A stretch of 64,000 nt of DNA from Limonium bicolor (Eukaryota > Streptophyta > Magnoliopsida > Caryophyllales > Plumbaginaceae), in the NCBI GenBank assembly GCA_023374045.1, contig CM041776.1, positions 277,163,039 through 277,227,038 on the forward strand, written 5' to 3'. Both the position numbers and the translations under genes were made by a program. Of the stretch, positions 35,280 to 45,594 are shown in pieces. Position 1 is the first letter of the stretch. The number at the start of each line of letters is the position of its first letter. A model generated the notes under the pieces. The model was not told the origin of the DNA. It did not search any database and saw only the letters and a program-made list of their open reading frames with translations.

Positions 35280-37552
35280 CCTAGCTTTGGTGGTCATGTC
35301 GCGCTCGACGTGTGGTGGGGAGTTGTATGTTTCCCGTTTTGTAATTTATTTGATAACTTTAGTGCGATTAGGAAATGTCATATGGTTATGACATTTGTTT
35401 AAATATTGAACAGGAGAAGGGATGTCTTAGCTTCAAGTCTAAGGTGATGATGCTGGACATGTGGACTCCATCGATGCTGAGGCACCAGGAGTCACGAGAC
35501 GCGGTCGAGATGAGTGGACTTGGGCATCTGGCCGAGATAGTGCATGGTTGCTTTGACCTCGCGCTCCTTTCTGTGTTCGTGGAGAGATGGCAGCCAGACA
35601 CGAACTCCTTACACATGTCATTCGGAGAGATGACTATTACTCTTCACGACGTCTACTACATCTTGAAGATTCCCATCACCGGCATGGCGGTTGTCTACCT
35701 GCCGGAGGCGGTCGGTGTCTATCCCGTTGATGGTGCCCCACTGCTGCATTTTCTTATCCCTCACCTAACACAGCTTTTCATAGTGAGTTCCAAGAAGGAC
35801 TTACTGAAGTGTAATTTCTTAGACAAGAACCAGGTAACCTACAGAGCGCTTCATGACACGTGTAGGGGTGCGTATTGTGACATTGACCAGGAGACGAAGG
35901 CCTACATGTGGTACTTGGTGGGTAACATAGTCCTGATCAACAGGGGCAATGATCGTGCCATGCCCTATTCCTTCTGGTCCCTTCGCGACCCAACCCGCAT
36001 GGACTTATATGCATGGGGAGCGGCCACACTAGCTTACCTCTACTGCCAGCTCAGGATCGCTTCTCTGACGGAGACAAGTTAGCTGGCTGGTTGTTTGACG
36101 TTGTTTCAGGTAAGAACCTTAAAATGATCGTGGAGTTCATAATTAAAAGTAATTTTCTAAGGGTGCCATTTAATGGTTACATATGATTACTGCAGAGCTA
36201 GATATACAAGTACTTTCCCATGTTCATGCCGGAGCAGCTTAAGGATTGGGATGACACCTCCCCCGTAATGGTGAAGTGACCTCGTCTGTAGAGGAATGTG
36301 ATGGACGACGAGAGTCTGCGTTACATTAGGGGGCGACTAGACACAATGTCCTCCACTAAGGTACAACTTAATCAGTTGTTGTAGTCGTACAAAGTTGTGT
36401 TGTGTCGTATTGTTAAACAAAAATTAAAATTTAATTGTCTTTTATTGTAGTTGACTTAAAGTCTACAATGGGTTGGCAATTATAGGCCCATCATTTGAAT
36501 GGTACGGTATGGATTTTGGGCCCGTATCAGGTTTTTGGGACGAGTCTATGTTTATAAATAGAAGGTTGCCTTAGGGTCGTACAAATATTCTTTTACATAG
36601 AGAAATATGAAACCATAAGAGGAGTTTCCCCAAAAATTGTTTTCGTTCTTCGCTCTCTTCATCTTCCTTCTTCGATTTCTCTCTATTATTCACTCGATTT
36701 ACAACATCTTTTTTGTTTTTCCTTTTTCGAACAAGATAGGTTGAGTGGTTGCCGTTTGGCATCACCGATACTAACGTATCCGAGGGACGATCACGATGGT
36801 ATGGCACCTTACAGTACTTGAACATCATTGAGCCTGACCAGTGCCTGAGACAGCCTGGACTTGTCCAGACTGTCCCTCCCTAGCCGATCAGACCCCTCAG
36901 CTGCTACCGCCACCGGCACGGCCGGAACTAGGCTACTAGCTACGACTACGGGACATTCATGTGGAACAACATGACAGGGCCCACTAGGTGCCGGTTTCCT
37001 TTGACCCGTGCACGCATGCCTTGGGAGGTGGAGTACATCCATTGGTTCCAGGCTCGTTCCCACCCTCAGGTGCGTCTCCTTGGTCCGGGTGGTGGTCCTT
37101 GTGCGCGACAGGAGGATCAGATACAAGTATTATCTTTCTATTTGATTAAACTGACTTATAGTTGTCATCTATATTTGATAGATTCAATTACTAACTTGCA
37201 ATTGCTACAATACTGCAGTATTAGGATGAGGTTGCTCTGAGGATACTGAGCCTGGCGTCGGAGAACAACCAAAGCTGGTCTGACGGGTATCGACCCCTGG
37301 ATGGCTGACGTGATGGAGGAGTGCTTCGACTTAGCCAAACTTCATGTCAACATCTCTTGGCCCCACCTAGCCAACATACAAACCCGAACCAGGCGCGAGC
37401 TGGTATGGAGTGGTACACCACAGGGCGGCACACGAGAGGACTCGGGCCTAGAGGGGAGAGTGTGCATCATAAGCATAGGGATTTTGCACGTCGTCGTGGG
37501 GATGGTGGGGGCCGTGGGGATGGTGGGGATGGTGGGTGGGTATGGGTTTTAG
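35280..37552 (+). pseudogene. PMD (plant mobile domain) gene, continuation
   Basis: After the right CCTAG the frame resumes (FGGHVALDVWWGV), with a good donor GTATGT at 35325 and acceptor CAG at 35411-35413. Exon 2 gives MMLDMWTPSML, HGCFDLALLSVFVERWQPDT and SFGEMTITLHDVYYILKIPITG, the core of the PMD family (PF10536). A one-base break lies near 36055, where the frame moves to GDKLAGWLFDVVS and a donor GTAAGAACC. Later exons: IYKYFPMFMPEQLKDWDD (36197-36270, with a TAG in place of a conserved Trp), EWLPFGITDTNVSEG (from about 36741) and MPWEVEYIHWFQARSHP (from about 37017). The Gly/Arg-rich tail HKHRDFARRRGDGGG ends near 37552. Multiple breaks make it a pseudogene. Confidence 0.8.
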
Positions 37553-37661
37553 ACTGTTTATTTTATACTTTTGTAAACATTTATCGTACGGCTTGTAAAA
37601 CATTGTTTCTTTGTTCAAATTGTAAAACATTATTGGTAGTTTTTGTATAATATTTGTTCAT

Positions 37662-38221
37662 TTGTTTTTCAAACATGCCATTTATGTTTATGTTGCTTAT
37701 CTTATGTATTTTTGTTTAGGCGACTTAATCATAATGTACTATAAATTTTTTATGTATTTAATTAGGATGTCGATTTCTGTTGCAATCCATGTGAACTATA
37801 TAGCCATAGTTACGCAGTACGACGGGTGGTACCAGCGCGGTCCGGGTTGGGCAGTGATCAATGCAGACATTCAATATCTAAGAAGCCTTAACCATTTTAA
37901 ATCATCATTAAACTGCGCGGTCCGTTCACATTTTGATAACCTGAGCGTCATGTGTATTTCATGGTACCTTAGGATGGATCCAGATCTATACAACTACATG
38001 CTTGCCAACATTCGAGCTAATGCATATGTACTTCAAATGATACAAAATTACTTGGATCTTGAAGATATCATGAAAAGAATAAATATTCTTGTCAAGTACG
38101 AGGACAATTCAGACTTTAAAGTCTGAAGACCCCGACGTGATACAAGCTACGGCTGAAGATGCTCGTAGGGCTCACATCTCCCGGCATAGGGCAAGCGCAG
38201 CGAGAGGTCGTGCCGACAACT
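37662..38221 (+). CDS. Unrecognised reading frame between PMD and MULE genes
   Basis: A frame of 154 codons (37662-38126) probably starts at the internal ATG near 37767 (MSISVAIHVNYIAIVTQYDG). It has a compact WYQRGPGWAVINADIQYL segment and an amphipathic C-terminal region (DPDLYNYMLANIRANAYVLQ). After its stop another frame continues with SEDPDVIQATAEDARRAHIS and a basic end, RHRASAARGRADN, stop at 38221. This suggests one longer protein with a one-base break. I recognise no family. Codon use looks coding-like. Confidence 0.4.
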
Positions 38222-38461
38222 AAATGATACCCAATTAGATATATATTTTTCTTAATTGTTTTACACTTGAACATCTGTAATGTGGTTATGCCTTTTTAAT
38301 TTTTAACTTCGTATTTAGACAAGAAATTCCATGCCTTTGAGATTAAGAAACCCTAAGTGCTTCAAAAACTGAATTAAAACTTCTTTCATAATTCAAAGAA
38401 TAAGCAGTCATCAAACCATTTAAGGAGTTTAATTAGACTTCGTTGTTTTACTATTGAGCAA

Positions 38462-38932
38462 GTATAGAATCTTCTTTGACGGTCGTGAAATTAGTGAAGA
38501 TGATGGTGAATGTCGGTAACTTCAATCATTTAGATTGGTGTCCTAATCATCAGTTAATTGAATTTAGATAGATTCTTCTTCAACGGTCATGAAATTAGTG
38601 CAGATGATGGTGAATGTCAGGCACTTCAATCATTTAGACTGGTGTACAAATCGCCAGTTAATTAAATTTTGATAGATTCTTCTTTGAAGGTCATGAAATA
38701 AGTGTAGATGATATGAATGTCGACAACTTTGATCATTTAGAACGGTGCCCAAATTGTTAGTTAATTGAATTTAGATAGATTCTTCTTCGAAGGTCGTGAA
38801 ATTCCTACAAATGATGGTGAATGTATGGAACTTCAATCATTTAGATCGGTGTCCAAATCGTTTGTTAAATGAATTTAGATAGATTCTTCTTCGACAGTCG
38901 TGAAATTAGTGCAGATGATGGTGAAACGACAA
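38462..38932. repeat. Tandem repeat, ~103-105 bp, about 4.5 copies
   Basis: Each copy contains 'atagattcttcttcgacggtc', 'gtgaaattagtgcagatgatg' and 'acttcaatcatttagatcgg', followed by a 'cagttaattgaattt' phrase. Copies start near 38465, 38570, 38673, 38776 and 38879. The last is cut off where other sequence begins. Copies differ by about 10 percent. Confidence 0.85.
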
Positions 38933-39049
38933 ATATAAATTTTTTAAATTTGCATTTAGGCAAAAAATTCCATGCCTTTCAGTTACTACTATGTATAATT
39001 ATTTTACATTTACTTAATTACAAAAAAATGAGCTCAATCTGGTACATCA

Positions 39050-39960
39050 ATTCTAGAAGATGGTCCCCTTGTAGGAAACAACTCTAACCAGTGGTTGCGT
39101 CTCTAACTGTACATAGCTTCGTAATGTGAAACATCGAGATCATGCAAACCTTGCCTCATAGTATCAACATCGGGATGGAGAAATCAGTGACTGTCTCTAC
39201 TTATACGAAGTGGCTTTGCTGGCTCACCAATGCAATACAAACCTCTGTTGCGGGGTGCATCATACCATGATCATCTCGTAGCGGCAGGTCCATCAAGCCA
39301 CCCGTCATAAAGCCAACGCTAGGGAAGTTGATGATAACTATATTGTAGACCGTGCAAAGAACCAGATCCAGATCCAGAAATTCCGTCCAGTATGCAAATG
39401 GTGCAAACGAATTGCCAAACCAGTCTAGACGAGCATACTGTTATTACTGTCTGTCGTACTAATCCTTTTTCACTCGCTCCAGTCACCACTCTGATCTTGT
39501 TGTCAAATCCTCCAGACATGCCCGTCTCACCATTTTCCACTGAATTTCATCGTTGTATACCTAATCTGTGATAGATAAAAAACCATAGTTTCCATCCCCC
39601 ATTATTTCTCTGTAACCTGTAATGAATTTGAGCAGTTCAGGATGGAACTCGTGCCAGTACGGAGATAGTGTAAAGGGTTTAAATGTGTGTTCGAGCACCG
39701 ACGATCATCAATTTGATTGACTCCGCTGTATCGCCGATCCTTCTCTAGTTTGACTTTACTACCCGGATGACCATTGCTAGGATTGACTGTGCTGCATCGA
39801 AGGTCCACGTTCAGCTTGGCTTTCCTGTACGGGCGGGTGTCACTGATATTGGCTTTGACGAATTGACTCCCTATTTCCCAAGGCCAACATGTTTGTGTTA
39901 AGACTTGTCTCTAGTGTTGGGCCTCTTCTTGTGCGACCTACCCTTAGGCACCTTTACTTC
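39050..39960 (-). pseudogene. Decayed, unidentified coding region downstream of the MULE transposase
   Basis: The minus strand at about 39310-39050 reads as short coding-like blocks: WYDAPRNRGLYCIGEPAKPL, FLHPDVDTMRQGLHDLD and RNHWLELFPTRGPSSRID, separated by stops. It could be another exon set of the MULE-linked gene or a separate accessory gene. No family recognised. Confidence 0.35.
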
Positions 39961-42900
39961 TGGTGGCACTAACCTGTTGTGATCATCCATGGGCTCTTAG
40001 AGTGGCTTCCAAAAGTTGAAAGATTTTTCAATTGATGTGGAATCGAACCGATCTCAGAGGTCATCGTACCGAAGGCCGATGCATGCGAATTGTTCTTCAG
40101 CTGTATACTACTCTTCACAGGTCTGATGAGGAGCGACGAACTCGTATTGATGGTCATATCTTAGCGTCTACTAGAAAATGTCGACTTCCTCAACTAGAAG
40201 ATTCTGAATGGCCACAACGTATTGATACATACGATGCGCACACGGTAATCACATCATCGAAGTAATCGTACAAACTTCTTCAGATCCAGGTGTATGATCA
40301 TTATTGCAGCGACCACTTCTCAACTCTGTTTGAAGTAAATCCAAGTATTTGAGGCTCACTTGACCAACCAGACACATAAATGGCACTTGCTGGTCTTCCA
40401 ACACTCTTTTGTCAAGGGAAAACTTGAAGTCTTGTTTTATATGAAAGTGTTGCCCCTCAACAAATATGTGAATAAAGTTGAATGTCGTGTCCAGCAATCT
40501 AGTGGATGTGTGAATCCGGGAATTTAGAGCTGAGTGTGTGCTCTCCACCCTGCACGTGAACAAGTCTTTAGTTACAAAGTACATCGATAGCTACAAAATT
40601 AATCACTAACACGTTGACAATTTAACTTAAAAAAAACTTGTTAGTTGATGTGTTGCCGAAATGTCTGACTCGCTTGACCCACACCTCACAAAATTTCTGG
40701 CACTGAGATATCCACGTGGTCTCCAAATAGACCATGAAAGGATGTTTGCTTCCGTACGACTTCATCAATCGGCCGTATAGTTCGTCAAACTCTGCTATAG
40801 TAGACGCGTACACAAGCCTCTTCCAGCGATATGCTACTGCTTCTGCTGCTTTCTCGTCACGCTTTAAGATCTTGACTGCTTTTGCAACCACATTCCTTGA
40901 GAAGTGCCACCGACATAGAAGATGTGACACACTTGGAAAGACCAATGAAAGTGATTCCACTAATGCCTTTTCATTGTCATTGACAAAAACTTCAAGGAAA
41001 CGAGTCATCAGTTTCATCAGCTCAAAAAGCATCCACGTATAGGCGGACTCATCTTCTCTAACTGCAAAGCGAAATGCAATACTGAAGTTCTCGCCGCATG
41101 ATGTCACTCCGATGAACTCAACTAGTGGCATCTTGTACTGGTTCGTCTTGTAAGTGCTATCAATGAGCACCACGTATGGGAACATCTGAAATAGCGTAAG
41201 CTCGAACGGGTGCGCGAACAAGATAAGCCCCAACCTAGTATCATCCCCTGTCAAAATTACATTAACAAATAAAAATAAGTCATAACATGGGCAACCAGAT
41301 AAACACAGACTGTACTTAAGTGCGAACACTTACTTGCATCTTTCTCAGACCACTAACTGTATTTATATTCATCCAACAAGTACATGAACGGTGCTACATC
41401 AGTACGTCTGCCCCCGTTCTCTCTCTTGAATTTTGCTACCAAATTATGAATCGATGTTTTGTTGGTTGTGCTCTCATGATTCTTGTCATGCAGATGGGCC
41501 CAGATCTACCGTAGCGCAACTCCGCTCTTGTGCAAACTTTTCATACTTGCTCTCTCATCGACGGTGAAGCGAGGACACACGAAGTGTTAGAGAGGATTAA
41601 GAGCCACTTTATGGTTATGCACTGAATGCATTACCAAGATTGACCACCCATAAATCACCCCACCACGGATGCTTATGTGGATCGGGCAGTTGCATTTCTT
41701 CATAGTGCGCTGCCACCTTTGACTAGATGAGGACGATTTACCTTGGCTATTGCGTGTTACTCCTACCGTACCTCTCACATGTCAGTACTAATTCACCATC
41801 ATCCCTCACAATCTGTCTAATTAAATAGATGTTGTTATTCTCGACAAGGGATATCACATTGGTAGTAGCCTCTTCTCTATGCGTAAATATTTGGCTCGTA
41901 CTAAACAAATGACCTGTGTTTACGTTCACTACTTCGTCAACGAGTACACCATCATTCGCACCCTAAACAACAGCAATTAATACTTACGTTTAGTCAACTA
42001 ATACTAGACGTAAATGTTAAAAGTGCGCACTTAAGAAAAAACAACACATATATTAAACAAATTATTTGCAAAGTGAAATGATGCGAAGTAAACGAAGAGA
42101 GGAATGCATGAGCATAAACTAAAGGTGGCCAACGTGACCTAATAGAACCGGAACCAGTTGGACCAAATTGGAACAGGTTGGACCCAGAATCAGTCGGAAC
42201 CAGTTTGGAACCAGAACCGTATGCAAGCAAAGCGAATCCGAATACCTTTGGAGATTCAGGACTGAACCGGACCCGGAACCGGAACTGGAATCAGTACATT
42301 TGGTATAAAATGCATACGAAGAACCAAAACCGGAACCAATGGAACCGCCCTAGAATCGATCAAAACAACCGTTAATTCTCACCTTCCCTTATGAAAATTA
42401 AAAAAAATCAAAAAGTTTTGAAAATTTCAAAACAATTTCAAATTTGGAACCAAATCTGATACCGGAACCGGTTCGGAACCGGAACCGGTAAGGAACCAGC
42501 TAGAACTGATTTTTTGAGCGAATCCGAAGCGAATACAACTTTTGGAACCGGAACCACACCGGGACCTCCACTGATTGGTTCTGAATCCGAATACGCATAT
42601 TCTGGAACCATGGCCAGCTTTAGCGCAAACAGATCCACAATCGGGCTAGAACAAAGAAGATATAGTGATTTTAAGTTTAGACTCCGATGTCGACTCCAAC
42701 AGAGAAGAGTTCACGGTGGCGCCGGCTGCAAAGGACAAGCGTCGACGCCGGGGACAATCCATAGGCGCCAACGCCCGTATGAAAGAACCACCGGTGACGC
42801 CGACATGGAAGGCCGAGCGGCGACACCGACATGGATGACCGAGCATCGACGGCTACACAGAGGGGGCGGTGTCGACGGATGCCGGCATCGGTGCCGGCCA

Positions 42901-43158
42901 CTATCGGTTGGCGTCGACGTTTACTACTCTGGTATTTTTTTTTTACTTTTTCAGACTGTTTTTCACCAAAACTTGTTCTACATTAGTACCCAAATTGCAA
43001 AAAAAAACCATAAAAAGTACCTTAGAATAGGCCCCTCGTAAGTACTCGTCGGTGTTAACATCATCTGCGTACTCGTCGAAGATCTCTGGATCGTCAAATT
43101 CATTATTTCCTCTATCTTTTTTGGTCTTCCTACCGAAAATTTTCTTAAAACCTTTCAT
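39961..43158 (-). pseudogene. FAR1-type MULE (Mutator-like) transposase
   Basis: A DDE transposase gene of the MULE/FAR1 group. Exon A is 43158-43021 (46 codons, acidic, ends AYSK, donor GTACTT). Exon B starts at 41961 and encodes the FAR1-like zinc domain (ELVLTCERYG ... KKCNCPIHISIRGG ... HSVHNHKVAL), with a one-base break near 41760 and decay at 41590-41400. An intron at 41333-41248 is clean. The next exon, 41247-40638, carries the catalytic core: VVLIDSTYKTNQYKMPLVEF, VFVNDNEKALVESL and LCRWHFSRNVV. An intron at 40637-40550 joins TSTNK to VESTHSALNSR, and that exon runs to about 40249. A weak C-terminal basic tail, PKGRSHKKRPNTR, lies near 39930. The breaks suggest it is inactive. No terminal inverted repeats were found. 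Confidence 0.8.
42130..42625. repeat. GGAACC-rich imperfect hexamer repeat
   Basis: GGAACC and its variants (gaaccggaaccgg, ggaaccag) recur throughout about 500 bp inside the long first intron of the minus-strand MULE gene. The block from 42625 to 42935 is GC-rich with GGCGCCG/CGACACCG phrases. No gene is evident. Confidence 0.65.
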
Positions 43159-43348
43159 AACCGTTTCCTTTATTCCTCTCTTACTATACTATTTCTGAAT
43201 TTGAATATAATTTCATAACATATTCATCCTCCTTATATAATGAAATTTGGGTACTCCTCTTAATAAATCATAGGTTATGGGTAAATATTTTATAATTTAA
43301 AAATAACTTAAAGTAGCGAGAAAATGATCATTTTTAGAAAAAACCAAT

Positions 43349-43363
43349 TAGAAACAACGCGTA
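43349..43363 (+). repeat. LINE target-site duplication, left (partner 49711-49725)
   Basis: TAGAAACAACGCGTA on the left and TAGAAACAGCGCGTA on the right agree at 14 of 15 positions. The right copy follows the A-rich tail directly. Confidence 0.8.
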
Positions 43364-43365
43364 AC

Positions 43366-45590
43366 ATGACAAAAAAACGAGAGAGACAAAGTCCCCTTAA
43401 GAACGTGCCCCTACGCGCGACCAAAAATCCCAACCCCTTCTTCTTCCTCGTTGAAATCACACCCAATGAGGAGAAGATTATAGCTCATGATGAGCTATTT
43501 GCACAGATTTGTGCTAGACCTGCAAAAAAAGCAGACGATATCTCTAAGGAGGGGGAGAGTATTCAATGCGACACTAGAGAGAACGAGAGGAAGACGGAGG
43601 GACGACGCACACGATTGGGGTGGACATCACATCTGGCATCAATGGAGGTGGTTGAGCAGAGGCGACAACAGCACGCCACGCTAGAGGAAGGAAGAGAAGA
43701 TGAATCGGAACCGGTTGGATCAAATAGTAGAGGTAGATCTATCCATCGAATTTCTGACCTAGAATTTGATCTATCTGATACAAAATCTTCAGATGATCAA
43801 ATGTTTGCAGCAATGATTATGATTCTTAGCTACAGTAGAATGAAAATTAGACATAGGTATATTTTGATTTACAATTTAAAGTTGAACCGTCTCCAATCTA
43901 TTACCTCACCCGATAGCTCAAAACCTCCCCTCTCTGTAATTGTGAACGTAGCCATGGACAACATCCTCCAAAGGTAGAATAATCTCAAACTCCACCCTAC
44001 TGAATCGGAGTCCACAAACACAGAACCTCTCATAATAGAACCGTCCCATCCTGATTTCAAAAAGGCTTTGTTTGGCAAAGTCTGGCATCCTAGCCGAATC
44101 CATGCCAGAGAAATGTAAAATTTCATGACCTAAATCTGGAAACCCAAACCATATATGAGAGTTAATGAAGTGGAGTTTAACTGCTTCTCCTTTCTATTTT
44201 CGAGTGAAAATGAAGCCAATCACATTCTGGCGAATAGCCCCTGGCATTTCCAAAACCATCTTCTAGCCCTTATGCCCCTAAACCCCTCATTGAGCTATGC
44301 TGAGCATGACCCGAGAACCATCAAGCTCTAGGCTGGAGTCCATGGCCTTCCTATAGGATTCTACAACAAACCCTCTGCCATTCTCCTAGCTCAGAGGCTG
44401 GGGAAATTCATTGAAGTTCCAGATAAGGTAAACCCCCTTACTTCAAGAGTCCTCATATTTAGGATAGAAATTAATGTGGATGACCCCTTATGTAGAGTTC
44501 CACTCGTCACTACTGGCCAAACCAAAAGAATCTGTCGTGTCTCTTATGAAAACCTACCCAATTTTTTGCTATAGATGTGGCAAGCTTACTCATACTATGT
44601 CTGAATGTAAGGTGATAATAAAAAATACCAAAGAAATTGATAAGTTTGGCCCTTGGATTAGAGCTGAAAATGCTAGCCTCCTTTCCCCAGCCTTAGAAGA
44701 ATTACTCCTCCAACAATGGAAAAACGAAGGTCTGATTAGAGAAGAATACCTCCTGGCACCCCATCCCCCTACTCATACCTTTACCCCTGATCTTAAGGTT
44801 AATGTCGATCTATCCTTGGCCACGAATCCCTCTCAAAACATCAACCTCAACCTTAGAACCAGCTCCACAGTCAATCAGACACGAGAGACTCCTTTGTATC
44901 CAACTCCTCTAAAAGCCATTCCCCCTCACCCTTTGTCAATTCAATACCTAGTAACCCACCTTCTTAACACCCCCTATCAACAAAATCCTCAAACTTTAAG
45001 CCATATAAGATTAATTAGAATCTCAATCAACCTCCACCAGCTCAAACCACTCCCTACTGTCATACAACATACCAATTTCCCTCTGTTCAATACCACCCTA
45101 TTCTAGGGAAACTCACTTCTATGCCCTCTTCACAGCATTCTGGATTACCAAGGTCTCAGATCCCACCTCCTTTCTCTCAAAACAACCAAATCTATCAGCA
45201 ATTTGATTGGAATGCTGCCCTCTCTGATTTTGGATTACATGCTAAAAAAAAACCAGCAGCCCTGATTCTATCAACCAAAACCCACCTCTGTCCATAAGTC
45301 ATATCATCCAAGAAGCTAATCTCAGAACCAACCCCCCTCCATCTGATAACCTGCCCTCCCCTAATCAGAAAGATGATTCTACCCAATTTATCCAACGACC
45401 AGGCAAACAAAAAGCCTACCCCTATTCACTTCTTGAACCCATCAAACCTTCTTTTAAAAAAGGAAAGTCTCAAAAGCTCAGCCTCTAATGATTAGATCAC
45501 CTTAGTCACATGGGGAAGAAATAGAGGAGACTGAATCTGATGACACTATCCTAGTTAAGGCAGACCTTGCTAGTCAGCGAGGCTGCCTAC
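43366..45590 (+). pseudogene. LINE ORF1 (gag-like, DUF4283 and CCHC zinc knuckle)
   Basis: The RNA-binding protein of the LINE. The frame opens at an ATG at 43366 and is basic (MTKKRERQSPLKNV). The same frame passes an in-frame TAG at 43975 into FKKALFGKVWHPSRIHA. Other frames then give FSFLFSSENEANHILANSPW and GLPIGFYNKPSAILLAQRLG, the DUF4283 pattern. The zinc knuckle YRCGKLTHTMSEC is at about 44570-44610. The Pro/Asn-rich tail 44760-45590 is degraded. Confidence 0.75.
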
Positions 45591-45594
45591 CCAA

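Noticed and set aside
38462..38932. CRISPR-like array
   Set aside because: Whole units are similar with no unique spacers, in a plant genome; it is a plain tandem repeat.
39319..39540. 73-codon minus frame with Gly/Ser repeat as a real gene
   Set aside because: It is too short and low in information; kept only as part of the decayed region 39.05-39.96 kb.
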